This document shows, in pieces, positions 16,201 through 24,764 of a stretch of 64,000 nt of DNA. The stretch covers positions 1 through 64,000 of the forward strand of contig CAJTTZ010000011.1 in NCBI GenBank assembly GCA_910579505.1, written 5' to 3'. Under the pieces are notes generated by a model. It made no database searches. It saw nothing but the letters and a program-made list of their open reading frames with translations, and was not told where the DNA came from. Position 1 is the stretch's first letter. The number at the start of each line of letters is the position of its first letter. The translations under genes and the position numbers were made by a program. Source of the DNA: an uncultured Lachnospiraceae bacterium (GTDB lineage: Bacteria > Bacillota > Clostridia > Lachnospirales > Lachnospiraceae).

Positions 16201-16705
16201 CGGGGAGACGAGGGTCGCGGACGGGGCGAAGGTGACCATCGGCGGCATGATTACGGAGAAAAAGATCAAGTATACCAAGAATGAGAAAGTGATGGCGTTT
16301 TTGCAGGTGGAGGATCTCGTCGGTTCCGTGGAGGTCATTGTTTTTCCGAGGGATTACGAGCGGTATGGCAGTGCGGTGATGGAGGATAGCAAGGTATTTA
16401 TCAGGGGCAGGGCGTCTGTGGAGGAGGATAAGGATGCGAAGTTAGTCTGTGAACAGATTACAACCTTTGAGCAGATGCCGAAAAAGCTCTGGATTAAATT
16501 CCCCACGAAAGAGGCGTACGAGGAGCACAAGGGTGCGCTCTTTGACATTTTGCGGGAGGCGGAAGGAAAGGATCATGTGGTGATCTACGTGGAGAATCCA
16601 AAAGCCATGAATCCGCTGCCGGCCAATTGGAACGTGTCGGCGCAGGCGCCGCTGATTGAGAAACTGGAGGCGGTGTTTGGGGAGGGGAATGTAAAGGTAG
16701 TGTAA
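13250..16705 (+). CDS. dnaE: DNA polymerase III alpha subunit (DnaE)
   Basis: 1151 residues. It starts with a PHP domain (HLHVHTEFSLLDGS, ITDHGVMYG, HYTYAQDAQPHDVLLCLQTG). The polymerase core follows, with GPGRGSAAGSIVSYCL and PDIDVDF (catalytic aspartates), then the thumb and fingers with MHAAGVVI, GVFQLES and FNKSHAACYAVVAYQTAYMK, a helix-hairpin-helix region and an OB-fold C-terminal part (KVTIGGMITEKKIKYTKN). In Firmicutes with PolC, DnaE extends RNA primers before PolC takes over. There are 21 bases between the upstream stop and this start, with an AAAAGAGAGG site, but no functional link to the HSP90 module is apparent. Length is normal for the family. Confidence 0.97.
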   Translation: MAFAHLHVHTEFSLLDGSNKIKEYVRYVKELGMDSAAITDHGVMYGVVDFYKAAKEAGINPVIGCEVYVAPHSRFDRELTGGEDRYYHLVLLAENNTGYANLVKIVSRGFTEGYYYRPRVDMEVLEQYHEGIIALSACLAGEVPRYIQKGLVDEARKVALKYQDIFGKDNYFLELQDHGIPAQQSVNSVLLRMSRELDIPLVATNDVHYTYAQDAQPHDVLLCLQTGKKVADEDRMRYEGGQYYVKSEEEMKGLFPYAWEAVENTQRIADRCHVEIEFGNYKVPHYDAPEGYDSWSYLNKLCQDGMKERYPEDDGTLQERLHYELDTIRNMGFVDYFLIVWDYINFCRENGIAVGPGRGSAAGSIVSYCLRITNIDPIKYSLLFERFLNPERVSMPDIDVDFCFERRQEVIDYVGRKYGGDRVVQIVTFGTMAAKGVIRDVGRVMDLPYAYVDRLAKMIPLEQNQGVSIDRALEMNPEFKSLYEEDEQVHSLIDMCRRLEGLPRHTSMHAAGVVICPEAADEFVPLSRGADGSITTQFPMTTIEELGLLKMDFLGLRTLTVIQNAVRLVEQSKGIVIDIDNIDYDDKAVLASLGTGRTDGVFQLESGGMKSFMKELKPQSLEDVIAGISLYRPGPMDFIPKYIKGKNHPETVTYDCPQLEPILAPTYGCIVYQEQVMQIVRELGGYTMGRSDLVRRAMSKKKQKVMEQERKNFTYGNPEEGVPGCVANGIDAKVADHIYDTMMDFAKYAFNKSHAACYAVVAYQTAYMKYYYPVEFMAALMTSVIDNPSKVAEYIMTSRSMGIQILPPDINVGENGFSVSGGQIRYALSAIKSVGRPVIDAVVAEREARGPYLNLGDFVTRVTDRDMNKRVIEHFIKAGAMDSLGGTRKQLLSVYLQVVDGIQQNRKNNLAGQISLFDIAGEEEKVDYRVSLPDVGEYSKEMKLAFEKEVLGIYISGHPLEEYRETWKKNITNTTADFMLDEETGETRVADGAKVTIGGMITEKKIKYTKNEKVMAFLQVEDLVGSVEVIVFPRDYERYGSAVMEDSKVFIRGRASVEEDKDAKLVCEQITTFEQMPKKLWIKFPTKEAYEEHKGALFDILREAEGKDHVVIYVENPKAMNPLPANWNVSAQAPLIEKLEAVFGEGNVKVV

Positions 16706-16750
16706 ATTGTAAAAACAATTTCGGGGAAATGCATCTTTTTTCATATTACT

Positions 16751-16779
16751 TTGATTTTCGACGGGAATAGGCGTATAAT
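16751..16779 (+). promoter_or_regulatory. Predicted promoter for the MCP gene
   Basis: TTGATT (16751-16756), 17-base spacer and TATAAT (16774-16779), 47 bases before the start. Confidence 0.6.
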
Positions 16780-16825
16780 TTAAACTAATAACTGATGAAA
16801 GCAAGGGTGTGAAAGGAGAGGCTTT

Positions 16826-18646
16826 ATGGAAGAGAAGGGAACAAAAAAGGATTACGGACGGAAAGGGTTTCGAAGCCTGACGTTGATGCTGGTTTTAACC
16901 ATCTGCTTCATGGTTTTTGTCCCGGTTGTTGCGCTGGTCTGTCTGGGAATGTATCAGATCAGCCAGTCATCGGAGGAATCGGTAGGGCTGTATGAAACTT
17001 CTATGACGGAAGGTTATCAGACGGAGATTAAATCCCAGGTACAGGGGGCGATTGCGGTCATCCAGAACTATTACGACCTGAGCCAGAGCGGGGAGCTTTC
17101 GGAGGAGGAGGCGCAGACGCGGGCGAGAGATGCAGTCCGTGCCATGCGCTACCGGGATGATTCTTCCGGCTATTTATGGATAGACGGCGTGGATTACACG
17201 CTGGTTGTACATCCGATCCTGACAGAGCAGGAAGGAAATAACAGGTACGACATGACAGACCAGAACGGTGTTAAGGTGACGCAGAATATCGTGTCAACCG
17301 CGCAGGCGGGCGGCGGTTACAACGAATTTTACTTCACGAAGGCGGACGGCGTCACGGTAGCGCCGAAGCTTGCGTACTCCCAGCTGTTTAAGCCCTGGGG
17401 CTGGGCGGTGGCCACCGGAAATTATGTGGATGATATGAATGCGCAGATTGACAGTGTGAAAGTGGGCATTAACAGTAAATTTTCAAGTATGCTGACGATG
17501 TACGCTGTTACGGCGGTCATTATGCTGATTGTGGCACTGGTCATTTCCGCCCTGACCGGGGTGCGTATTACCAAAGACATTAAAGTGCTGAACGCCAATT
17601 TAAGCCAGATTGCGGAGGGCGATCTGAGGCTGAGCATCAGTGACAGGCTGCTGCAGCGGGCGGACGAGATCGGCGCGATGGCGCGGTCGCTTGAAAATGT
17701 CCACAGGGCGCTTGCGGATATGCTGGGAAATGTGATTCACACCGGCCAAAGCCTGAATGAGAGCAGCGAAAAATTCAATGAAAAGTTTGAAAATATTTCA
17801 GACAGCATCCGGGATACCAATCAGGCTATTGACGACCTGGCACAGGGGGCAACCAACCAGGCGAACGACACGGAGACGGTAAACGGAAAGATTGTGGAGC
17901 TTGACAGAGTTATAGAAACGGAGAAAAACGATATTTATAAACTGGAAGAGACGGTTTCTTCCATGACCAGACATTCAAAGGGCGCGTCAGAGAGTATCAT
18001 CGAACTGGAACAGATCACAAGGACGACCATTGACACAATCAACATCGTATCTGAACAGACTAATCGAAATAACGACTCCGCGGTACATATCAACAAAGCG
18101 ATAGAAATTATCAAGGGACTTGCAAATCAGACGAATCTGCTTTCCCTCAATGCCAGCATAGAGGCTGCCAGGGCCGGAGAGTCCGGGAGGGGATTTGCCG
18201 TGGTGGCAGAAGAGATCAGAAACCTTTCCGAGGAGTCCTCCAACAATGCGCTGGAGATTGAACGGATTGTAAAAGACCTGGTTGGCAACATTGTCAGCTC
18301 GGTCAGCAAGATGGATGAAGTGATGAACAATGTGCAGAAGCAGCAGGTATGTCTGCAGGATACAAGGGAGGCGTTCGGCCGTCTGACGGAAGAAGTTTCC
18401 CTCGTGGGGGATGTCAGCAGTGAGATCAATGAGCAGACGCAGATTTTGGATAAGCTGAAAGAGATCGTGACTGATTCGGTCAACAGTCTTGCGAGCGTGG
18501 TGGAGGAAAATGCGGCATCCACCGAGGAGACAAGCGCGGGTATGACGCTTTTGTCCGATACGATTGCGGAATGCACGGAGGATACGTTCCATCTGGTTGA
18601 ACTGAGCCGTCTGCTGAATGAGCAGGCAAGCAAATTCCAACTGTAA
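16826..18646 (+). CDS. Methyl-accepting chemotaxis protein with Cache sensor
   Basis: 606 residues. A membrane segment at about 18-42 is followed by an extracellular single-Cache domain of ~180 residues (SSGYLWIDGVDYTLVVHP, LFKPWGWAVATGNYVDDM). The second membrane segment is near 227-249, then a HAMP linker and the coiled-coil signalling domain with the conserved hairpin tip LLSLNASIEAARAGESGRGF. The Cache fold commonly binds small carboxylates, amino acids or polyamines, but the ligand cannot be read from sequence. There is no C-terminal pentapeptide for CheR binding. It is monocistronic and far from the che cluster at 44.8-51.5 kb, with which it should form arrays. Confidence 0.92.
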   Translation: MEEKGTKKDYGRKGFRSLTLMLVLTICFMVFVPVVALVCLGMYQISQSSEESVGLYETSMTEGYQTEIKSQVQGAIAVIQNYYDLSQSGELSEEEAQTRARDAVRAMRYRDDSSGYLWIDGVDYTLVVHPILTEQEGNNRYDMTDQNGVKVTQNIVSTAQAGGGYNEFYFTKADGVTVAPKLAYSQLFKPWGWAVATGNYVDDMNAQIDSVKVGINSKFSSMLTMYAVTAVIMLIVALVISALTGVRITKDIKVLNANLSQIAEGDLRLSISDRLLQRADEIGAMARSLENVHRALADMLGNVIHTGQSLNESSEKFNEKFENISDSIRDTNQAIDDLAQGATNQANDTETVNGKIVELDRVIETEKNDIYKLEETVSSMTRHSKGASESIIELEQITRTTIDTINIVSEQTNRNNDSAVHINKAIEIIKGLANQTNLLSLNASIEAARAGESGRGFAVVAEEIRNLSEESSNNALEIERIVKDLVGNIVSSVSKMDEVMNNVQKQQVCLQDTREAFGRLTEEVSLVGDVSSEINEQTQILDKLKEIVTDSVNSLASVVEENAASTEETSAGMTLLSDTIAECTEDTFHLVELSRLLNEQASKFQL

Positions 18647-18661
18647 GGCGGATAAAAAACG

Positions 18662-18690
18662 TTGAAAATCCTTTGCTGATAATGTAAAAT
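18662..18690 (+). promoter_or_regulatory. Predicted promoter for pfkA
   Basis: TTGAAA (18662-18667), 17-base spacer, TAAAAT (18685-18690), about 35 bases before the first start. Confidence 0.55.
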
Positions 18691-18725
18691 ACTATTAGTA
18701 TTTTTTTCATAAAAACAGGAAAGGC

Positions 18726-19706
18726 ATGGGTATCGGTATGGCGAAGCAGATTAAGACGATCGGCGTGCTGACCAGCGGGGGAGACGCGCCGGGTATGAAT
18801 GCGGCGATCCGCGCGGTGGTCAGAAAGGGAATCGCTAACGGGGTCAAAGTGAAGGGGATTAAGAAGGGATATCAGGGCCTCCTGAACGAAGAGATTATTG
18901 ATATGGAGAAGTGGACGGTTTCCGACACGATCCAGCGCGGAGGTACGATTCTTGGTACGGCGCGCTGCCATGAGTTCCGCACGGAAGAGGGGCAGCAGAA
19001 AGGCGCGGAGATATGTCATAAGCACGGAATCGACGGCTTGGTGGTGATTGGCGGGGACGGTTCCTACCGCGGCGCGCAGGCGCTTTCAAGACACGGCATA
19101 AACACCATCGGCCTTCCGGGAACGATTGATCTGGATATTGCCTGTACGGAGTATACCATCGGATTCGATACGGCGATCAATACGGCGATGCAGGCCATTG
19201 ATAAGGTGAGGGACACTTCCTCTTCCCATGAACGCTGCAGCATTATAGAGGTTATGGGCAGGAACGCGGGTTATATCGCTCTTTGGTGCGGCATCTCCAA
19301 CGGTGCGGAGGACATTCTCCTTCCGGAGAAATATGATTATAACGAGCAGCAGATCATAAACAATATCATTGCAAACAGGAAAAAGGGAAAGACCCATCAT
19401 CTGATTATCAATGCGGAGGGCATCGGGCACTCCACTTCCATGGCGAGACGTATCGAAGCGGCTACAGGCATTGAGACGAGGGCAACGATTCTGGGTTACA
19501 TGCAGCGGGGCGGATCGCCTACCTGTAAGGACCGCTATTATGCCTCCATCATGGGCTGTTATGCGGCGGATATTCTCTGCGAGGGCAAGACAAACCGGGT
19601 AGTCGGTTACCAGCACGGTGAGTTTTTGGACTTCGATATTGAGGCGGCGCTGAGCATGGAGAAGGGGATCCCGGACTATCCCTACGAGATGTCAAAAATT
19701 TTATAA
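18726..19706 (+). CDS. pfkA: ATP-dependent 6-phosphofructokinase
   Basis: Phosphorylates fructose 6-phosphate to the 1,6-bisphosphate, the committed step of glycolysis. Visible motifs are GVLTSGGDAPGMNAAIRAVV (nucleotide loop), GGDGSYRGA (GGDGS favours ATP rather than PPi), GFDTAINTAM, and MGRNAGYIAL. One oddity: the catalytic loop reads PGTIDLDIACTEYT, where most family members have TIDND followed by GT; the catalytic aspartate of TID is kept, but the neighbouring Asn is Leu. The frame opens at ATG 18726; a second ATG at 18738 (MAKQIKTIGV) is the family-typical start. AGGAAAGG lies directly before the first ATG, giving poor spacing for it and 12 bases for the second. Confidence 0.93.
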   Translation: MGIGMAKQIKTIGVLTSGGDAPGMNAAIRAVVRKGIANGVKVKGIKKGYQGLLNEEIIDMEKWTVSDTIQRGGTILGTARCHEFRTEEGQQKGAEICHKHGIDGLVVIGGDGSYRGAQALSRHGINTIGLPGTIDLDIACTEYTIGFDTAINTAMQAIDKVRDTSSSHERCSIIEVMGRNAGYIALWCGISNGAEDILLPEKYDYNEQQIINNIIANRKKGKTHHLIINAEGIGHSTSMARRIEAATGIETRATILGYMQRGGSPTCKDRYYASIMGCYAADILCEGKTNRVVGYQHGEFLDFDIEAALSMEKGIPDYPYEMSKIL

Positions 19707-19750
19707 TAGCAGAGGCGCCGGTTGGCGGCGCGGAAGCGCAGGAATTGATA

Positions 19751-19785
19751 AGCAGATTTGAGATATGCCATATCTCGGATCTGCT
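19751..19785. terminator. Long stem-loop after pfkA
   Basis: AGCAGATTTGAGATATG (19751-19767) pairs with CATATCTCGGATCTGCT (19769-19785) through 17 positions with two G-T pairs. It is followed by TTATATTAG rather than a clean T-run, so it may end pfkA transcription or protect its 3' end. Confidence 0.5.
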
Positions 19786-19834
19786 TATATTAGAGTGAAA
19801 AAAGAGACGTGGAGGTTGGTGAGGAACGCGGCAT

Positions 19835-20626
19835 ATGATAACAAGTTTACATAACAAATCCATCAAAGAAGTCACAGCACTGCTTGGAAAGAAAAAGGAA
19901 CGGGACAAACGGTCGCTCTTTGTGGCGGAGGGCGGGAAAATGTTCTGCGAGGCGCCGGCGGAACAGATCAGCCGGGTGTATATCGCGCAGGGCGCCGAGA
20001 AGGAAATGTATGCGCGTTACGGGGACAAATTAGCTGCGCTTTCCTGCGAGATTGTGGCGGACGATGTGTTTGCCAAAATGTCGGATACGGTGACGCCGCA
20101 GGGCATTCTCTGCCTTGTGCGGCAGCAGCGCTATAATATAGAAGAAATCCTCCGGGGCTGCAGTAAAGAACGTGCGTTATTTATATTGCTGGAAGATATA
20201 CAGGACCCGGGAAATCTGGGAACTATCTTTCGGACGGCGGAGGCGGCAGGTGCAAACGGGGTGATTATGAGCAGCCGGACGGCGGACGTCTACAATCCGA
20301 AGACCATCCGTTCCACAATGGGAGCGGTCTACCGGGTGCCTTTTCTCTATACTGAGGATCTTTCTTCTGCAATAAGGATGCTGCAGGAAAATGGGACGTT
20401 CGTTTACGCGGCGCATCTTGGCGCGAAGGACTTTTATGACGCATATGACTACCAAAAGTGCACGGCGTTTCTGGTTGGGAACGAGGCGAACGGCCTGCGG
20501 GACGAAACGGCGGGTTGTGCGGATGCGCTCATCGGGATTCCCATGGAGGGAAAGGTGGAGTCCCTGAACGCCGCTGTGGCTTCATCCATTCTGCTCTACG
20601 AAGCATATCGGCAGAGAAGATGTTAA
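19835..20626 (+). CDS. TrmH/SpoU-family RNA 2'-O-methyltransferase
   Basis: 263 residues. A small N-terminal substrate-binding domain (about 1-95, SLHNKSIKEVTALLGKKKER) precedes a SPOUT catalytic domain. The three knot motifs are all present: EDIQDPGNLGTIFRTAEAAG, FLVGNEANGLRD and IPMEGKVESLNAAVASSIL. These are the SAM-binding motifs of ribose methylases such as RlmB and TsnR. It probably modifies 23S rRNA (or tRNA); the exact site cannot be told from sequence. No obvious operon partner. Confidence 0.88.
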   Translation: MITSLHNKSIKEVTALLGKKKERDKRSLFVAEGGKMFCEAPAEQISRVYIAQGAEKEMYARYGDKLAALSCEIVADDVFAKMSDTVTPQGILCLVRQQRYNIEEILRGCSKERALFILLEDIQDPGNLGTIFRTAEAAGANGVIMSSRTADVYNPKTIRSTMGAVYRVPFLYTEDLSSAIRMLQENGTFVYAAHLGAKDFYDAYDYQKCTAFLVGNEANGLRDETAGCADALIGIPMEGKVESLNAAVASSILLYEAYRQRRC

Positions 20627-20814
20627 AACAGGATTTAATGTACGTATAACGACTGTTTTTTTGAATGCGGGAATAAAAAGGAAAAAACATGGAAAACGTC
20701 GGAAAACAAAGGAAAGTATCACGCGTTATCTTATGGATGCACATGAATTGGGAGCGAAAGAGGCTGGAAATATACGGATAAGTAAACGGAACGATCCAAG
20801 AGGGAGGGGAAAAG

Positions 20815-21609
20815 ATGAAAATAGGATTTATCGGGCTTGGCAATATGGCGTGCGCCATGATCGGCGGTATGCTGGAACAGGGCATTGTACCCGCCGGGGA
20901 GATCTGCGGCAGCGCAAAGACGCAGAAGACACGCGACGCGGTGCGGGAGCGGTTTGGCATCGACGTGAAGGCGTCTAACGCGGCGGTGGCGGAGGAGGCG
21001 CAGACATTGATTCTGGCGGTAAAGCCGCAGTTTCTGGCCGGCGTGATTTCTGAGATCAGGGATGCCCTGCAGCCGGACACACTGGTTATCAGCATTGCGG
21101 CAGGCAAGACGCTTGCGTGGCTGGAACAGGCTTTTGGAAGGCGGACGAAGACGGTGCGCTGTATGCCGAATACTCCCGCGCTTGTGGGGGAAGGATGTAC
21201 AGGGGTCTGTGTGAACGGCGCAGTGTCGGAGGAGGAGGTGCAGTACAGCCTCCGACTGATGGAGAGTTTCGGGAAGGCAAGTCTGGTGGAGGAGCGTCTG
21301 ATGGACGCCGTTGGGGCAGTGAGCGGTTCCTCCCCGGCCTATGTGTTCCTCTTCATAGAAGCGATGGCTGACGCGGGTGTGGCGGCAGGGATGCCCCGGG
21401 CGCAGGCCTATGAGTTTGCCGCCCAGGCGGTATATGGCAGCGCGAAGCTTATGCTGGAGACGGGGAAGCATCCCGGTGAATTAAAGGATATGGTGTGTTC
21501 CCCGGGAGGCACCACGATAGAGGGCGTGCGGGTACTGGAGGAGGCAGGACTGCGCGGGGCAGTGATGGACGCGCTGCTTGCGACGGTGGAAAAATCCCAA
21601 AAATTGTGA
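20815..21609 (+). CDS. proC: Pyrroline-5-carboxylate reductase
   Basis: Last step of proline synthesis (reduces P5C with NADPH). 264 residues. The Rossmann start is MKIGFIGLGNMACAMIGGML. RCMPNTPALVGEG and the C-terminal PGGTTIEGVRVLEEAGLRGA are the ProC substrate-side signatures, with AVSGSSPAY before the helical dimerization domain. GGGAGGGGAAAAG precedes the ATG. A 188-base gap separates it from the methylase gene, with no clear promoter; read-through is possible. Confidence 0.95.
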   Translation: MKIGFIGLGNMACAMIGGMLEQGIVPAGEICGSAKTQKTRDAVRERFGIDVKASNAAVAEEAQTLILAVKPQFLAGVISEIRDALQPDTLVISIAAGKTLAWLEQAFGRRTKTVRCMPNTPALVGEGCTGVCVNGAVSEEEVQYSLRLMESFGKASLVEERLMDAVGAVSGSSPAYVFLFIEAMADAGVAAGMPRAQAYEFAAQAVYGSAKLMLETGKHPGELKDMVCSPGGTTIEGVRVLEEAGLRGAVMDALLATVEKSQKL

Positions 21610-21776
21610 TCCCGGCTTGCACTGAACTGTATCTGCATGGCAAATCATGCCTGCAGGAATTTGACGCGAGGTAGAAGCGCAGGCTGAGCCCGGCCGGAAT
21701 TTCGTCGGAACATCTTGTGTTTTGTAAAAAAATAGTAACAAAATATAGAGATAAAACAGGGCCAAATTGTATAAAC

Positions 21777-21805
21777 TTGACAAAGAATAGGTGTTTTGCT
21801 AAAAT
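21777..21805 (+). promoter_or_regulatory. Predicted promoter for the SleB-like gene
   Basis: Consensus TTGACA (21777-21782), 17-base spacer and TAAAAT (21800-21805), about 100 bases upstream of the start. The 160 bases before it are AT-rich and hold no gene. Confidence 0.6.
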
Positions 21806-21906
21806 TATCCATACTTAACCAAACTGTAACAATTTTGTAACAATCTTTATCTTTTGGTTTATGGGAAATGGGGATTTCTTGTATGGATGAAGATGGAGGG
21901 ATGTTT

Positions 21907-22968
21907 ATGCGGAAAAAGTATAGACTTCTGCTCGTCAGTTTGATTCTTGGTATAAGTTTATGCTGTCTGCCGCTGGATGTACAGGCTACCAACAGGAACG
22001 ACTGTCTGGATTCGATGAATGTAGGCGTATCCCAGATCGTGGATCCTACCGGGAGGGCGGCAAATGAGGAAGCGGTTCGAGAACTGACGGAGGTATCGGA
22101 AGCAAACGGCGCGGAGAGGGAAACAGATCTGGTTATGGCTAACGTGCAGGTGGCTATGAATGTGCGTGCAGAGGCTGACGGGGAGTCTGAAAAGGTAGGA
22201 TTGCTTTATAAGGACTGCGGCGGAAGGATACTGGAGAGAAAAGACGGTTGGACAAGACTGCGCAGCGGGGACCTTGTCGGCTGGGCAAGCGACGACTATC
22301 TGCTTTTTGGCGACGACGCAGAGCTGCTGGCAAATGAGGTGGGGAATCTCATTGTACAGATCGAGACGGATACGCTCTGTGTGAGGAAAGACCCCGAGGC
22401 GGAAGCGGAGGCGGTAGGATTTATCCCCAGGGACGAAGAACTGGAAATCATTGAGGTGCTCGATGACGACTGGATCAGCGTGGACTATGAGGGAGAAACC
22501 GGCTTTGTCTCGGCGGAGTACGTGGATATTGATTTCCATATCGACGAGGGAGAGACGCTGGTAGCCATCCAGAAGAGGGAAGAGGAAGAGCGGAAAGCGA
22601 AACTCACGGCAAACAGAGGCGCTGTGGTGGTTGGCGGAGACGATACCAGACTTTTGGCGGCGCTGATTTACTGCGAGGCCGGTATCGAGACTTACAATGG
22701 GAAGCTGGCGGTAGGCGCAGTGGTTATGAACCGTGTCAGGAGCGCAGCTTATCCCAATACGATTTCGGGTGTTATTTTTGCGTCGGGACAGTTTACGCCC
22801 GCGCTCAACGGCAAGGTGGCAAGAGTGTACGGCGGCGATATTCCGGAAAGCTGCTGGGAGGCGGCAAGGGCCGCAATCAACGGAGAGACGAACGTAGGCG
22901 ACGCGACTCATTTCCGGCGTGCCGGCAATCACGAAGGCCTGCAGATCGACAGACAGGTGTTCTGGTGA
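21907..22968 (+). CDS. Secreted SH3-domain cell-wall hydrolase (SleB-like)
   Basis: 353 residues from the ATG at 21907 (GGAGGG, 6-base spacing). A signal peptide runs to about residue 26 (LLVSLILGISLCCLPLDVQA). Two bacterial SH3 domains follow: VAMNVRAEADGESEKVGLL (near 80-135) and DTLCVRKDPEAEAEAVGFI (near 140-205). After a charged linker comes the hydrolase_2/SleB domain: LLAALIYCEAGIETYNGKLA with the catalytic Glu, VVMNRVRSAAYPNTISGVIF, DATHFRR. Such enzymes cut peptidoglycan glycan strands in spore cortex lysis or vegetative wall turnover; with SH3 domains and a signal peptide, a wall-remodelling enzyme outside the membrane is expected. A role in germination is possible but not shown. Confidence 0.9.
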   Translation: MRKKYRLLLVSLILGISLCCLPLDVQATNRNDCLDSMNVGVSQIVDPTGRAANEEAVRELTEVSEANGAERETDLVMANVQVAMNVRAEADGESEKVGLLYKDCGGRILERKDGWTRLRSGDLVGWASDDYLLFGDDAELLANEVGNLIVQIETDTLCVRKDPEAEAEAVGFIPRDEELEIIEVLDDDWISVDYEGETGFVSAEYVDIDFHIDEGETLVAIQKREEEERKAKLTANRGAVVVGGDDTRLLAALIYCEAGIETYNGKLAVGAVVMNRVRSAAYPNTISGVIFASGQFTPALNGKVARVYGGDIPESCWEAARAAINGETNVGDATHFRRAGNHEGLQIDRQVFW

Positions 22969-23093
22969 TAACCCTTGTCACATTGGGAATAATATGAGAT
23001 AATATAACGAGCAGACGTCCGATGAAATTCGACACGGAGCGCGTAAGCGCGGGTCTGCGAGTTACAATATTACACTGGCATCTGGGAGGGAAC

Positions 23094-23555
23094 ATGATGG
23101 AGATACAGGCGTTAAACATGACGGTGGTCTGGCTGGTCATCCTTGTGGCGCTGGTTGTGATAGAACTTCTGACGATGGGACTTACCACCGTCTGGTTTGC
23201 GGGCGGCGCGCTTGTGGCCACTCTGGCTTCTTTGCTGCATCTGCCGGTGATTATACAGATCATACTGTTTCTTGTGGTATCGGCGCTGCTTTTGTATTTT
23301 ACAAGACCAATTGCGGTAAAATACTTTAACAAAGACCGGGTGCGCACGAACGCCGAAAGTCTTGTCGGGCGGCAGGCGATTGTCATCAGTGAAATTGATA
23401 ATCTGCAGGGCATCGGTCAGGTGAATGTGGGCGGTATGGAATGGTCCGCGCGGACAAAGACGGACGAGGAAAAGCTGCCTGTGGGAGCCGTGGTGGTCGT
23501 GCTGGCCATAAACGGCGTGAAACTAATTGTAGAGGAAAAGAAAGAACTGCAGTAA
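23094..23555 (+). CDS. NfeD-like membrane protein
   Basis: 153 residues from 23094 (GGGAGGG; a second ATG follows at once at 23097). Three hydrophobic segments (about 9-30, 32-52, 58-76) are followed by a soluble OB-fold C-terminal domain: LVGRQAIVISEIDNLQGIGQ, then a VNVGGMEWSARTK segment. This is the short NfeD type that pairs with SPFH/stomatin proteins, and the next gene is an SPFH protein 55 bases downstream. The pair is thought to organise membrane microdomains. Confidence 0.88.
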   Translation: MMEIQALNMTVVWLVILVALVVIELLTMGLTTVWFAGGALVATLASLLHLPVIIQIILFLVVSALLLYFTRPIAVKYFNKDRVRTNAESLVGRQAIVISEIDNLQGIGQVNVGGMEWSARTKTDEEKLPVGAVVVVLAINGVKLIVEEKKELQ

Positions 23556-23610
23556 CTGTGGGGAATGAAACAGCTGCGAACTGTGATGCTTTCGGAAACG
23601 GAGAAGAAAA

Positions 23611-24531
23611 ATGGGTGGACTTGTAGCGTTACTTGTTGTATTGGTACTGATTGTGCTGATTCTTGCGTCCTGTATCAAGATTGTACCGCAGGCGCAGGCT
23701 TATGTGGTGGAGCGTCTGGGCGCGTACCAGCAGACGTGGTCTGTGGGCCTGCATATCAAGGTTCCTTTTCTTGATAAGGTGGCGAAAAGAGTGGTATTGA
23801 AGGAGCAGGTGGTAGATTTTGCACCCCAGCCTGTGATTACGAAAGATAACGTTACCATGCGGATTGACACGGTAGTCTTCTTCCAGATTACGGACCCGAA
23901 GCTTTTTGCTTACGGCGTGGAAAACCCGATTATGGCTATTGAGAACCTGACGGCGACAACCCTCCGTAATATTATCGGCGAGATGGAGCTCGACCAGACG
24001 CTCACCTCAAGAGAGGTGATTAACACGAAGATGCGCGCTTCCCTCGACATCGCGACAGACCCCTGGGGTATCAAGGTGAACCGGGTGGAGCTTAAGAATA
24101 TTATCCCGCCTGCGGCGATTCAGGACGCCATGGAGAAGCAGATGAAGGCGGAGCGTGAACGGCGTGAAGCGATCCTGCGTGCGGAAGGTGAGAAGAAATC
24201 CACCATTCTTGTGGCAGAGGGACAGAAGGAGTCGGCGATTCTGGAGGCGGAGGCGGAGAAGCAGTCCGCGATCCTGCGTGCGGAGGCACAGAAAGAGAAG
24301 ATGATCCGTGAGGCGGAAGGTGAAGCGGAGGCGATTCTTAAAGTGCAAAAGGCGACGGCGGACGGTATCCGCATGATCCGTGAAGCCGGCGCGGACGAGG
24401 CTGTCTTAAAGATCAAGAGTTTAGAGGCCTTTGAGAAAGCGGCGGACGGTCAGGCGACGAAGATCATCATACCTTCGGAAATTCAGGGACTGGCAGGACT
24501 TGCGGCCTCTGCAAAGGAAGTGTTCAAATAA
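23611..24531 (+). CDS. SPFH/band-7 (stomatin, QmcA-like) membrane protein
   Basis: 306 residues. One N-terminal membrane segment (about 4-24) is followed by the SPFH domain: IVPQAQAYVVERLGAYQQTW, TKDNVTMRIDTVVFFQITDP, LRNIIGEMELDQTLTSRE. The C-terminal part has a heptad-rich coiled coil with repeated Ala-Glu-X-Glu-Lys units (about 175-240), and a short hydrophobic end. These proteins form large ring oligomers in the membrane and work with NfeD, here the preceding gene. The coding repeats at 24170-24310 arise from the coiled coil. Confidence 0.92.
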   Translation: MGGLVALLVVLVLIVLILASCIKIVPQAQAYVVERLGAYQQTWSVGLHIKVPFLDKVAKRVVLKEQVVDFAPQPVITKDNVTMRIDTVVFFQITDPKLFAYGVENPIMAIENLTATTLRNIIGEMELDQTLTSREVINTKMRASLDIATDPWGIKVNRVELKNIIPPAAIQDAMEKQMKAERERREAILRAEGEKKSTILVAEGQKESAILEAEAEKQSAILRAEAQKEKMIREAEGEAEAILKVQKATADGIRMIREAGADEAVLKIKSLEAFEKAADGQATKIIIPSEIQGLAGLAASAKEVFK

Positions 24532-24535
24532 CAGC

Positions 24536-24763
24536 GAGAGAAGTACTTCTAAAACTCAGCAGTATAAAGCGACAGGACGGTTCTACGGATCCGTCCTATT
24601 TGCGCGAATAAGCAGAGTCAGAAAGCGGCAGAGACAGGATGCGTGCCTGCACGCAAGACTGTCTAGGTCGATTTATGACGAGCAACGCGAACGAGAAATG
24701 CGAAGCATTTCGAGTCTGCTTATACGGCAGAGTCAGAAGGCAGACTACATAAGGAGGCGGTAT
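24536..24763. repeat. Intergenic repeat-rich region (divergent member of the repeat family)
   Basis: Begins GAAGTACTTCTAAAACTCAG, shared with the starts of the repeats at 25753 and 52942. It contains the hairpins AGGACGG/CCGTCCT (24574-24597) and GAAATGCGAAGCATTTC (near 24694-24712). The GGAGAATGCC hairpin of the family is absent here, so this is a divergent or partial copy. It fills the gap between the SPFH gene and argF. Confidence 0.5.
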
Positions 24764-24764
24764 C

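Noticed and set aside
20661..20978. 105-residue plus-strand frame before and into proC
   Set aside because: Overlaps proC in another frame; Arg/Gly-rich, no ribosome binding site.
24170..24310. Repeats in the SPFH gene as a possible CRISPR or satellite
   Set aside because: They encode the heptad coiled coil of a stomatin-type protein.
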